Shown: in pieces, positions 51,441 to 60,581 of the stretch
Numbering within the stretch: position 1 is the first letter of the stretch
Layout of the letters: each line of letters starts with the position of its first letter
NCBI GenBank assembly: GCA_045107005.1
Contig: JBGCFP010000007.1
Coordinates: forward strand, 32,650-96,649
Length of the DNA: 64,000 bases
Origin: JBCCMA01 sp045107005
Lineage (GTDB): Bacteria; Pseudomonadota; Gammaproteobacteria; Steroidobacterales; JBCCMA01
Direction: 5' to 3'
The notes under the pieces: generated by a model
Databases searched by the model: none
Told to the model about the DNA's origin: nothing
The model's input: the letters and a program-made list of their open reading frames with translations, nothing else
Made by a program: the position numbers and the translations under genes

Positions 51441-54400
51441 CTAATCGACCGCAATCAAATTGTCATCACTGTTACGGTCAATATACTTGTTGTAGGGATC
51501 GATTCCCGCGTACTCCGGCTTCTCTTTTGAGACCAAAACGATGGTCTGTTCGCCAGATCGCACCGACTCTCGCTCAATCCGGATGACGTCTGTTTTACCG
51601 AACTCGCCCAGTCCGGGGCGAGAGGCAAACAAACCGACGTCAATGTCGTCCACCAGATCCGATTCGGTTTCGCGCCCTTCTCCATCGGCGTAAAACTTGG
51701 CAAGGACCACATTCAGCGTCGTCTCGTAAGTGCCGTCATCCAATTCTGCGACCGTCGCCGACTCAGCCTTTAAATCGTAAACCGTAATTTTTTCCAGCAA
51801 ATCAATCACCAGCTGCCGCTCAACGTCGTTGCGCGCCAACGACTTGAAACCATCGACCAACTCGGTCGACGACGCGTAGGGCTGACTCTTAAACCGGTAG
51901 CGATCAAGCAAGGCCGCGAGCATACCGTTGACGCGCTCCTCGCCCAACCGATCCTGCAGCAAGTACATGACCACCGCGCCCTTGCGATAGTGAATATAGC
52001 CTTGGTCTTCAACGCGAACGAGCGGCAGTTCCTCAATCGCTTCGCTGCCTCGGGCAACCAGATAGCTATCGAGCTCGTACTTCAAAAATCGCCGAATTTT
52101 ATCCTTGCCATACATGGACTTCATGACCATCAGTGCCGAATACTGGGCCATCGTCTCCACCAACAGTGTGCCGCCCTGCTGATTGGCGCTGATCAACTGG
52201 TGCGCCCAGTACTGGTGCCCGAATTCGTGCGCCGTCACGTAGGTGACATAGTCGATCTTCTCCGGATCCGTGGTGTTGGCAATAAAGCCAATGCGCTCGG
52301 AATACGGCACCGTTCCGGCAAACGCTTGCGCAAAGCTGGCATAGCCCGGAAATTCGATAATGCGTGCGTAATCGAACTGATAGGGACCAAAGTTCTGTTT
52401 GTAGTAAGCCAGAGACTTCTGCGTCGCTTCCAACATCGTTTCAACATTGAAATCGTGCGCCGGATGATAGTAAACGGACATCTCAACGCCGTCTGCGTTG
52501 CGCGTTGACACCGCATAGCGCGCCGACTGCACTGAGAAAAACGCCAGAATCGGTGTTTCGGACACAAAACGCGCCACGCGTCGATCGCCAATCACCTCAT
52601 CGGAGACTCGACTGCCCGGCGCGATGGGTGTCTGATCAGCACTGGTGCTAATCGTAATATCAGACGTCACCCAGTCCATGTTGCCGACGTAGTTTTGTTC
52701 GGTCGCTGATTCGTCTTCGAGCGGTGGCAGTCGCAGCTCGGCGGGCAAATCGTATTTGCGCCGTGTCACCCGATCCGTCAGCAGACTGCTGCGGTTCATG
52801 CCCAGCTGCGGTGCGAATTCCTGATTGTTCAAGAATGTACCGTTGAGCACCAGCCGCGTGTCGTTCCCCTCAGCCCGAAAGCCGCGCTGCTCGCGCAGCG
52901 ACTCAAACGCGATCTGACGCGTCTCTCCCGGAGCCATCGCCTGATTCAGGCGATAGATTCGGTACTTGAGCTCTTCGTCGTTGGTCTCCAGTTCCGAGTC
53001 AGGCACGTCGACCGACTGAATCTGAATATCGGGATCCTGAAAACGCAAATGCAGGACTTCGACCGGTGCGCCCGTGTCATTAACAATCTGCGCCGTGCCG
53101 GCGATCAACACTCGACGCTGTTCGGGATAAATATCAATGTTCAGTTTGATGTCGGAGAAGGACGGCTGTTTCAGCGTTTCATACTGCAGGTACTTCTTTT
53201 CGTAATCGGCGAGCTGCGCTTCTCTCTGGTCACCGGTCACGTATTTATTGAGGACATTAGTGTTATTGAATATGTGTGCGCCGCTTGCCACCGCAACGAC
53301 CCCCGCGCTGGCCAGCAACGCACCAGCGGGACTCAACAGCCGCCGCGGCAGCTGGCGGAGCACAGATGTCATGGCTACGGCCGTTCCACGACGCCACAAC
53401 AAATGCGCCAGTATCGCCAGAATCGCGGCAAATGCACCCCAGTAGAGACGCAGCCACCACGCTCCGGTAGCGCTGACCGCGGCTCCGTTGAGGTCAGACA
53501 ATGGCACCGCAATACCTTTACCAAACAAGTAGAGAGGATGGTTGAGGTCGATCACATTGAACGTGATCATCGCGACCAGGTACAGCATCATGATTGCCCA
53601 GCCGATGTATTTGCTTGGGCTGAGCGCTTGCACGAACACCGACAAAATCGCCAGCGTCCCCATCTCCACGGTTGACGGCAGCAGGTACCACGCAAAATAT
53701 TTGCCCAGCTCGAAGTCCGTATAACCTCGCAACGATTGGATTAACACGGATGCAACAACCGATGTGGCCACCGCTGCAAACAGTACGCCGAATACGGCCA
53801 GTGTTTTGGGCAGCATGAACGCCCAGTTCGGGATCGACGTTGAATCCACCAGCTCGTGCATTTTGCGTTCACGATCGCGCCACACCAACTCGCCGCCGTA
53901 AAAAATGGCAATGATCAGCGGGATAATAGTGAAGCTGCCCTCCAGAATATCGATCACGTAGAACGTCATCGGGTTCGCCGGCGTCCCGTAAGCCTCTCTG
54001 ACAAAAAACAGGCTCGCAATCGTGTTAAACAGCCCCACCAGGATCAGCACGAAAAATGCCGGGCTGCGAAACACCTGCTGCATTTCGAACCGACTGCGCA
54101 TCAACAAACGGGCCCACGCGGCCTGCCGCGGCTGCGCGGCGGGCAAACGGTCGGTCAGAGTCGGCGACTGCAGCGCCAGTTTCGCCGCGGTGCGCCGCTG
54201 CTTTTTCAGCTGCCGGGCCGAGACGCCGCGCTCCGCAAAGCGAAAACGCGAGTAGGCAAAAAACAAGATGGCGAGTGAAACGCTAATCCAGATCAGCCGG
54301 TTGATCATTAGCACGCCGAAGAACGGCGCCATTTGGGTGTTGCTTTCGGAGGCGGTCCAATAGCGCGTCAAGTACTCATACGCTGCGCCACCGAACGGCT

Positions 54401-55025
54401 CCACGTAAGCACTCGCGAGCAGCAAGTCCGGGTCAAATTCGGTCAGCGCACTGAACACCAGATACAGCACGAGGAAGATCACAACACCGATGTAACTGCC
54501 CATCATTGACCGCGTCATTGTCGCCACGGCAAAAAACAGGGACGCCGTCAAAAACAGCCCGGGCAGCGCAAGCAAAAAATACGCATACATAAAGTGGGAC
54601 AGGCGGTTTGGTCCGAGCGTCTCCGGGTCAATCCACGGCATCAGCGAGCCTAGCCATATGGCCAGTGGCACCGCGAGGAACGCCAGCGCCGAAACGCCGA
54701 ACGCACCGGTAAACCGGCCGATCAAGTAGTCGAACTTGCTGACTCGCGTCGAGCGCACCATGGGACCAAACCCGCTCTCGTCATCGCGCACAATGACGTT
54801 CGCAACAAATGCGGTTGTCACGAACATGAAGAAGATCGTCAAAATAATAGTCGTTTGGGCAAGCGCAGCGGGGCTGTTGACATGTACGTTCCCACCTCCA
54901 CCAATTTGAATGTTCTCTGAGGTGACGGCACCGAAGGTCAGCAGAAAGAAAAGAACGGAAACCATCCAGAAAACCGGGTTACGCAGCTGATAGCGCAGCT
55001 CAAAGGCCGCAATTTTTACAAACAT
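51441..55025 (-). CDS. ABC-2 type permease fused to an M1 metallopeptidase
   Basis: 1194 residues from ATG 55025 (a GTG four codons upstream is less likely). Two sets of ABC-2 membrane helices occupy ~1-580. A periplasmic M1 peptidase region follows: beta-sandwich, then a gluzincin domain with HEFGH (H933, E934, H937) and the downstream Glu in LLVETMAQYSALMVM; the 19-residue gap is the one seen in this fusion subfamily. It ends with a C-terminal part rich in Asp. The protein couples an ATP-driven membrane unit to a zinc aminopeptidase-like domain; substrates of this family are unsettled. The ATPase gene lies immediately upstream on the same strand, completing the transporter. Confidence 0.92.
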   Translation of the reverse strand: MFVKIAAFELRYQLRNPVFWMVSVLFFLLTFGAVTSENIQIGGGGNVHVNSPAALAQTTIILTIFFMFVTTAFVANVIVRDDESGFGPMVRSTRVSKFDYLIGRFTGAFGVSALAFLAVPLAIWLGSLMPWIDPETLGPNRLSHFMYAYFLLALPGLFLTASLFFAVATMTRSMMGSYIGVVIFLVLYLVFSALTEFDPDLLLASAYVEPFGGAAYEYLTRYWTASESNTQMAPFFGVLMINRLIWISVSLAILFFAYSRFRFAERGVSARQLKKQRRTAAKLALQSPTLTDRLPAAQPRQAAWARLLMRSRFEMQQVFRSPAFFVLILVGLFNTIASLFFVREAYGTPANPMTFYVIDILEGSFTIIPLIIAIFYGGELVWRDRERKMHELVDSTSIPNWAFMLPKTLAVFGVLFAAVATSVVASVLIQSLRGYTDFELGKYFAWYLLPSTVEMGTLAILSVFVQALSPSKYIGWAIMMLYLVAMITFNVIDLNHPLYLFGKGIAVPLSDLNGAAVSATGAWWLRLYWGAFAAILAILAHLLWRRGTAVAMTSVLRQLPRRLLSPAGALLASAGVVAVASGAHIFNNTNVLNKYVTGDQREAQLADYEKKYLQYETLKQPSFSDIKLNIDIYPEQRRVLIAGTAQIVNDTGAPVEVLHLRFQDPDIQIQSVDVPDSELETNDEELKYRIYRLNQAMAPGETRQIAFESLREQRGFRAEGNDTRLVLNGTFLNNQEFAPQLGMNRSSLLTDRVTRRKYDLPAELRLPPLEDESATEQNYVGNMDWVTSDITISTSADQTPIAPGSRVSDEVIGDRRVARFVSETPILAFFSVQSARYAVSTRNADGVEMSVYYHPAHDFNVETMLEATQKSLAYYKQNFGPYQFDYARIIEFPGYASFAQAFAGTVPYSERIGFIANTTDPEKIDYVTYVTAHEFGHQYWAHQLISANQQGGTLLVETMAQYSALMVMKSMYGKDKIRRFLKYELDSYLVARGSEAIEELPLVRVEDQGYIHYRKGAVVMYLLQDRLGEERVNGMLAALLDRYRFKSQPYASSTELVDGFKSLARNDVERQLVIDLLEKITVYDLKAESATVAELDDGTYETTLNVVLAKFYADGEGRETESDLVDDIDVGLFASRPGLGEFGKTDVIRIERESVRSGEQTIVLVSKEKPEYAGIDPYNKYIDRNSDDNLIAVD

Positions 55026-55037
55026 CTTCGACCCCAC

Positions 55038-55937
55038 TCAGGCGACTTTGCTGTCTTGAGCGGCGTCGCGTCGCACTTCGGCGAGCGTCGAAAAATACAC
55101 GTCCTCAAGTCCGCCACTGGCCGCACTGAATCCGTCGCCGGGATCACTGTCTGTCAGCACATGGATAATCGTCGAGCCGGCAATCAATCGCGTGGAAATG
55201 ACATCGTGACTATCGCGATAGCTGTCCAGCTCGTCGCGGCGGATGGTTTTCGACCAGATCGTGCCACGCGTCTGTTCGATCAAATCGAGCGGTGCGCCTT
55301 CGAGCTGAATGCGTCCGTTGGCGAGCACCGCCATTCGCGGACACAGATCGGCGACGTCGTCGACAATGTGGGTCGACAGAATAATGACAACGTTCTCACC
55401 AATCTCGGCCAGCAGGTTCAGGAATCGGTTTCGCTCCTCGGGATCAAGCCCCGCGGTGGGTTCATCCACAATAATCAACTCCGGATTCCCGATCAGCGCC
55501 TGAGCGACGCCAAAGCGCTGGCGCATGCCGCCGGAGAACCCCGCAATGGCTTTCTTGCGCACGTCCCATAAGTTAGTTTGTGTCAGTAGCGTCTCGACCG
55601 TCACTTTGCGCTCCGCCTTCGACGCAATGCCCTTAAGCACCGCCATGTGATCGAGCATGTCGTAGGCAGAGACGCGAGGATAGACACCGAAGTCCTGGGG
55701 CAGATAACCCAACCGTTCGCGGAGCAACTCAGGTTGCTGCAAGACATCAATGTCACCAAAGCGAATGCTGCCCTGAGTCGGTGTCTGCAGCGTCGCAATA
55801 GTACGCATCAGGGTCGATTTCCCGGCACCGTTAGGCCCGAGCAGGCCAAACATACCGTTGGGAACGGTCAACGTGACGTCCGTCAAAGCCTGTGTGCCGT
55901 TAGGATAAACGTGCGTAACGTTCTTAAGTTCCAGCAT
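55038..55937 (-). CDS. ABC transporter ATPase
   Basis: 299 residues from ATG 55937. A complete nucleotide-binding domain: Walker A GPNGAGKST (~34-42), Q-loop PQD, signature FSGGMRQR, Walker B LIIVDEPTAGLDP and H-loop STH. The C-terminal ~80 residues form an extra domain seen in ABC-2 exporters of the CcmA/YhaQ type. The next gene on the same strand starts 12 bases after its stop and encodes the permease-peptidase fusion, so together they make a two-gene transport or remodelling system. Upstream promoter signals were not convincing. Confidence 0.93.
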   Translation of the reverse strand: MLELKNVTHVYPNGTQALTDVTLTVPNGMFGLLGPNGAGKSTLMRTIATLQTPTQGSIRFGDIDVLQQPELLRERLGYLPQDFGVYPRVSAYDMLDHMAVLKGIASKAERKVTVETLLTQTNLWDVRKKAIAGFSGGMRQRFGVAQALIGNPELIIVDEPTAGLDPEERNRFLNLLAEIGENVVIILSTHIVDDVADLCPRMAVLANGRIQLEGAPLDLIEQTRGTIWSKTIRRDELDSYRDSHDVISTRLIAGSTIIHVLTDSDPGDGFSAASGGLEDVYFSTLAEVRRDAAQDSKVA

Positions 55938-56260
55938 TTGGTCGTCCCCTCAGGAATGAGATTGTGGTGGCAGTCGGTTCGTTTTGACGCGTCGATTCGT
56001 GCGACAAACACTATACGTTTGAGAGACTTGGATGCGAAAATATCACAATGGTTTGGATGGCTTCGTATCTGCCTGGAGACCCTCTGCCCGGCACACATCT
56101 TCCTCGGTTTTCCAGAGATGGCACGACATAACGCCGCCCAAACGGAGTCAAAACGGTAACCCACATCGCAAAGCGTGCCGGCAATCGCCGGTTTTGCTCA
56201 AGAAAATGGCGTTTGAGTCGACAAAGACTGGGTAGCGAAAACCCTTTCTTGGAGAACGGC
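55938..56260. other. Divergent region between ABC and pilus operons
   Basis: A gene-free 323-bp stretch, AT-richer near 56000-56050 (ATATCAC, TATACG). A small hairpin, CCGGC-AATC-GCCGG followed by TTTT (about 56181-56196, plus strand), could be an attenuator before the pilus genes. No riboswitch pattern was found. Confidence 0.4.
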
Positions 56261-56845
56261 ATGAAGAAGAGAGCCACGGGCTTTACCCTAATTGAGATGA
56301 TCGGCGTGATTGCCGTAATCGGCATTTTGGCGTCCGTCGCCGCCCCAATGATTTTTGATGCGATTCGCAAAGCGCGTGTAACCGCGTTCGTGGAAGACGC
56401 AAATGCGGTCAAGACAGCGGTTACCAACTACTACAATGACACCGGCGTATTTCCGGTTCACAGCAATACAGATGATCGGGACGGGCGGCAGCGTCTACTG
56501 CGTGACAGCACCACGTCACCAATCGCTGGCTGGAGCGGCCCCTATATCGAGAAGCAACTGACGAACCCGTTCCGTGCGGGCGGCCTGGTGTTTCTCGAAA
56601 GTTCTACCAACGCCAACTACCAGTTTGATCTTGACGGCGACGGCACCGTCGACACCACAACTGTGTCTGTGCTGCGAGTCGACAACGTGTCAGACGTTGA
56701 CGCTCAACGCATCAGCGATGTCCTTGATGACGATGGCGACATCACCACCGGAGACGATCGGTGGCAGGCGGCAGGACGCGTCAAACGCTATGGCGTCGAC
56801 AGCAATAGCGCAAGCATCGTGCTGGTCTACATGGCCAGCGAATAA
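56261..56845 (+). CDS. Type IV (MSHA-like) pilin
   Basis: 194 residues from ATG 56261 with GGAGA upstream. Short basic leader MKKRATG is cut before Phe by a prepilin peptidase; the mature end FTLIEMIGVIAVIGILASVA has the Glu at +5 and the helix that packs the pilus core. The C-domain has a DTGVFPVHSN loop and an Asp-rich stretch (LDGDGTVD, DDDGDITTGDD) that may bind Ca. The size (about 20 kDa) is that of a major or minor pilin. First gene of the operon with the assembly ATPase starting 21 bases later. Calling it MshA would be a guess. Confidence 0.9.
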   Translation: MKKRATGFTLIEMIGVIAVIGILASVAAPMIFDAIRKARVTAFVEDANAVKTAVTNYYNDTGVFPVHSNTDDRDGRQRLLRDSTTSPIAGWSGPYIEKQLTNPFRAGGLVFLESSTNANYQFDLDGDGTVDTTTVSVLRVDNVSDVDAQRISDVLDDDGDITTGDDRWQAAGRVKRYGVDSNSASIVLVYMASE

Positions 56846-56866
56846 GACCGGAACACGAATCTGACC

Positions 56867-58576
56867 ATGGAGACTCTGACTGCCGTAGACTCAGCGGCGG
56901 GCTCACCCGTGCCTGCGCCCAGTCGCAAGACACTGGGCGCCCGACTCCTCGCTGCGGGCCTGATTAACGAGGCGCAGCTCGACCTGGCGCTACGCCAGCA
57001 AAAACACACGGGCAAGTTGCTCGGCGAAGTCCTGATCGAACTGGGCTTCGTAACCGCCGATGTCATCACAGAATCGGTCGCGAGCGAGGCCCACACGCGG
57101 GTCGTTGATCTCAGCTCTGCGGTCGTTGACGAAGAAGTGCTGAAACTGGTCTCCTACGAAACGGCCAAGCGCTTCAAGCTCATTCCGCTGGAAATGGTCG
57201 ACGGGGTGCTCACCGCTGCCATTGCCGATGCCTTCAACGTCGTTGCCATTGATCATCTGGAACGGGAGTCCGGCTACGCCATCAACGTGGTGACGGCGCC
57301 GGCTGGCAATATTCTCGATGCGGTCGAACGCCACTACGCACGCGGTCGCTCGATTGAAGATACCATCGACCTGATCATGGTCGAAGGCGCCGTGCCCTCC
57401 GAAGACGACGCCGCGCAAGAGTCGCCATTGGTGCGCTTGGTCGATCAAATCATCGCGCTGGGCATCAAGAAGGGTGCCACCGACATACACATCGAGCCCG
57501 ACGAGCGGATTATCCGCGTACGCATGCGCCTTGACGGCGTCATGCGCCAACAAGTTCTGATTCCAAAACCGATCCAAAGCGCATTGATTGCCCGCATCAA
57601 ACTGCTGGCCGGACTGAACATTACCGAGAAACGCACCCCTCAAGACGGACGGATCAAATTTCTGTTTGGCCAAAACCCGGTGGACCTCCGGGTCTCGACT
57701 CTGCCGATCAATACCGGCGAGAGTGTGGTACTGCGTATCCTCGATCGCAGTGGCGTACGCCTCGTGTTACCGGATCTGGGATTCTCAAACGCCGATACGC
57801 AACGCATCGAGACCAACATGAGCCGTCCCTACGGCATGATCCTGGTTACCGGTCCGACCGGCAGCGGCAAGACCACCACACTCTATGGCGCGCTCGGTCT
57901 GCTAAACAGCACCGATCGCAGTGTGTTCACGCTCGAAGACCCCATCGAATACTCACTCAAGTCCATCCGCCAGACTCAGGTACATCCTGAGGTGGGCATG
58001 GATTTCGCCAGCGGCTTGCGCGCTCTCCTGCGACAAGATCCTGACGTCATTCTGATTGGAGAGATTCGGGACTTGGAAACAGCTCAGCTTGCCGCGCGCG
58101 CCGCACTGACCGGTCACCTGGTGTTGTCCACCTTGCATACCAACGACGCTGTCGGTGTCATTCCGCGCCTGGTGGATATGGGTGTCGATCGCTACATGCT
58201 GCCCGCATCCCTGTCGTCCATCGTGGCACAGCGTTTGGTGCGTCGCTTGTGCGAGACCTGCAAGACATTGGTGCCAGACCCCGATGGCATGATCGAGCGC
58301 TTTGATGTGGCCGAGTACATCAGCGCCGGCACCGAGCTTTTTCACGGCGCAGGCTGCAGCGACTGCAACACCAGTGGCTACAAAGGCCGCGAGGTTATTT
58401 ATGAAATCATCGATGTTGACGAAAGGTTTCACGCACCGATCATCAAGGGCGCCGCGGCATCGGAGATTCGTCAGCTCGCCGTCGAATCGGGCATGCGCAG
58501 CATGCTTGAGGACGGCTTGTCCAAGGCGGTAGCAGGACGCACCACAGTAGAGGAAGTTCTGCGCGTCGTGCGCTAG
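56867..58576 (+). CDS. MshE/PilB/GspE-type assembly ATPase
   Basis: 569 residues from ATG 56867. An N-terminal MshEN-like domain (~20-165; LLAAGLINEAQLDLALRQQ then LLGEVLIELGFV), the module that binds cyclic-di-GMP in MshE, is followed by the secretion ATPase: Walker A GPTGSGKTTT (from 329), Walker B region LLRQDPDVILIGEIRD, His box HLVLSTLHTND, and a zinc site of four Cys (C462, C465, C497, C500). It powers pilus extension at the inner membrane. The presence of the MshEN-like repeat suggests control by cyclic-di-GMP. It is followed by the inner-membrane platform gene 11 bases later. Confidence 0.95.
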   Translation: METLTAVDSAAGSPVPAPSRKTLGARLLAAGLINEAQLDLALRQQKHTGKLLGEVLIELGFVTADVITESVASEAHTRVVDLSSAVVDEEVLKLVSYETAKRFKLIPLEMVDGVLTAAIADAFNVVAIDHLERESGYAINVVTAPAGNILDAVERHYARGRSIEDTIDLIMVEGAVPSEDDAAQESPLVRLVDQIIALGIKKGATDIHIEPDERIIRVRMRLDGVMRQQVLIPKPIQSALIARIKLLAGLNITEKRTPQDGRIKFLFGQNPVDLRVSTLPINTGESVVLRILDRSGVRLVLPDLGFSNADTQRIETNMSRPYGMILVTGPTGSGKTTTLYGALGLLNSTDRSVFTLEDPIEYSLKSIRQTQVHPEVGMDFASGLRALLRQDPDVILIGEIRDLETAQLAARAALTGHLVLSTLHTNDAVGVIPRLVDMGVDRYMLPASLSSIVAQRLVRRLCETCKTLVPDPDGMIERFDVAEYISAGTELFHGAGCSDCNTSGYKGREVIYEIIDVDERFHAPIIKGAAASEIRQLAVESGMRSMLEDGLSKAVAGRTTVEEVLRVVR

Positions 58577-58587
58577 AACAACAGAAC

Positions 58588-59787
58588 ATGCCGGAGTTTG
58601 CCTACCACGCCGTAGATCAGGCCGGTCGCAAAGCAGACGGCACAATGACCGCCGACAACGCGCTCGTCCTGGAAGAGCGTCTGCGCGACATCGGCTACTG
58701 GCTGATCGACGCCAAAGAGCAAGCGTCGCAGCGCAAAGGTCGCGTTTCGAGCGTGCCGCGACGCGAACTCATCGACTTCTTTAACGGGATGGCCGCGTTA
58801 ATGTCTGCCGGCATTCCGATTGCGGACGCCATCAGCGCCATGGCCGAGGAAACGACCCATCTATCTCTGCGGGCCATTCTTGAAGACATCAGCGTCAACG
58901 TTCAGGCCGGTCAGGATTTGGCCACAAGTTTTGAGAAATTCCCCACCGTGTTCTCGAAACAGCTGTGCCAGTTAATCAGAGCCGGTGAATACGGCGGGAA
59001 CATTGTGCACACGTTCGCCGACCTGTCGAGTCATCTTGAGTGGACGGATCAAATTGTCTCCGACATCAAGCAGGCCAGTGTGTATCCGACCGTCATCCTG
59101 CTCGCCGTGACGGGCCTGATTAGTCTGATGTTCATTGTCGTCGTCCCCACTTTTGCCGAGATCTTCGCTGAGCTGGATCTGGAACTGCCGGCACTCACGC
59201 GCGGCGTGGTCTTCATTGGCGACGTCGCCCGCCAGTTCTGGTGGTTGGCGATTGGCCTCATCGCGGCGCTGTACTTTTGCCTGCGTATCGCTCGACAACG
59301 TATTCCACGCGTGGCCTTGATGATCGACCGTTTCAAACTGCGTGTGCCGGTTTTCGGTCGTATCACCAGCTTGCTCGTACAGTCGCAGTTTGTGCATAAC
59401 CTGGGACTCATGCTTAAAGCGGGCGTACCCATTATCGAAGCGCTACGCCTGAGCCAGGGACTGACCGACAATCAGATTATGGATCGCGCCATCGACGACG
59501 CACAGGCGCAGGTGCAGCGCGGCGGTCGAATCAGCGATGCCCTGCGTGCACACAGCGTCGTGTCATCGCTGACACTGCGAATGATTATTGTCGGTGAAGA
59601 CTCCGGTCGACTCGACGAATCTCTGGAGCAAGTCGCGCGTCGCTTTGACACCGAAATTCCACGCCAGATCAAGCGCGTTTTCGCCATTCTCGAACCCTCC
59701 ATTACCCTCGCACTGGTCGGAATTGTTGGCCTCGTTGCTGGCTCCGTGTTCCTGCCGATGTTTTCGCTGGCAACGGGCATCAACTAG
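58588..59787 (+). CDS. MshG/PilC/GspF-type inner-membrane platform protein
   Basis: 399 residues from ATG 58588. Two T2SSF domains (~60-190 and ~260-395) are visible, each with the Gly/Glu pattern of this family (MAALMSAGIPIADAISAMAE; LGLMLKAGVPIIEALRLSQG), with hydrophobic segments at ~165-190, ~225-245 and ~370-395. A short N-terminal part (MPEFAYHAVDQAGRKADG) matches the usual start. The protein sits under the pilus and passes force from the ATPase to pilin. The second pilin gene starts 2 bases after its stop. Confidence 0.94.
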   Translation: MPEFAYHAVDQAGRKADGTMTADNALVLEERLRDIGYWLIDAKEQASQRKGRVSSVPRRELIDFFNGMAALMSAGIPIADAISAMAEETTHLSLRAILEDISVNVQAGQDLATSFEKFPTVFSKQLCQLIRAGEYGGNIVHTFADLSSHLEWTDQIVSDIKQASVYPTVILLAVTGLISLMFIVVVPTFAEIFAELDLELPALTRGVVFIGDVARQFWWLAIGLIAALYFCLRIARQRIPRVALMIDRFKLRVPVFGRITSLLVQSQFVHNLGLMLKAGVPIIEALRLSQGLTDNQIMDRAIDDAQAQVQRGGRISDALRAHSVVSSLTLRMIIVGEDSGRLDESLEQVARRFDTEIPRQIKRVFAILEPSITLALVGIVGLVAGSVFLPMFSLATGIN

Positions 59788-59789
59788 CC

Positions 59790-60581
59790 ATGAGAAAGCA
59801 CGGCGGATTCAGCTTACTTGAGCTCATCGGTGTCATGGCGGTCATGGCGATTTTATCGTCGGTCCTTGCGCCGAGTATTGTCAGCACGGTGGACGACGCC
59901 TACGCGCGTGCGGAGCAAGACAATCTCGCCATGCTGGCCAACGGCTTGCGTGAGCATATTGTGCGTACGCGCAGCATCCCGTCGACCAACAGCGCTGTGT
60001 GGAGCACTGCGCTGGCGAGTGACACCGATTTCGCTGCCTCCCAGGTTCTTTCGAACCGGCGCAATCGACAGCGGGTTCTGGTCGCCGATCCACGGTTTTT
60101 CACCAGCAGCGACAGCGCGTTTGGTGGGTACACGCAAACAACCGGGCTTGGCGTCGCGCCGGTGTCACCGCGCCTCCTGTTGATTTCCAATCTCAAAGGC
60201 AACGTGCCCTCGATGAGCAACACCGCCGCCACGTTCAATGCCGTTTGGAACGGCGATGCTGGAGCCGTCGTGGTGGCTGGCGACAATCTCAAGATTGAAC
60301 GCATCAATTTGACCAACGTCTTTCGCCACGTGCTGCTGACCAACAGCAGCCCGTCGCAAAGTGCCTACGCACTCGACACCAACACCATCATGCCGGTTCC
60401 AGCGGCGGTCGCCAGCACCGACGGCGTGACCTCAGTGTACGTTATCGACGGCACGCAGATGTCGCTGTATGCCGCCACTTATCCCGCCGGCGCGCTTACC
60501 AACACGGTTCTGGTTCAACGCGATTTCAACCACGCTTACCAGACCGACAACGGTAGCGACTGGTACTGGAGCGCCCCGTGA
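59790..60581 (+). CDS. Second prepilin-like protein
   Basis: 263 residues from ATG 59790. The leader MRKHGG is followed by FSLLELIGVMAVMAILSSVL, a class III prepilin N-terminus with Glu at +5. The soluble part (~35-263) is longer than in major pilins, Asn/Ser/Thr-rich and without clear repeats (STDGVTSVYVIDGTQMSLYA). It is likely a minor pilin or pseudopilin of the MshO/MshB kind that primes assembly or makes the tip. Its TGA overlaps the GTG of the next gene (GTGA). Confidence 0.85.
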   Translation: MRKHGGFSLLELIGVMAVMAILSSVLAPSIVSTVDDAYARAEQDNLAMLANGLREHIVRTRSIPSTNSAVWSTALASDTDFAASQVLSNRRNRQRVLVADPRFFTSSDSAFGGYTQTTGLGVAPVSPRLLLISNLKGNVPSMSNTAATFNAVWNGDAGAVVVAGDNLKIERINLTNVFRHVLLTNSSPSQSAYALDTNTIMPVPAAVASTDGVTSVYVIDGTQMSLYAATYPAGALTNTVLVQRDFNHAYQTDNGSDWYWSAP

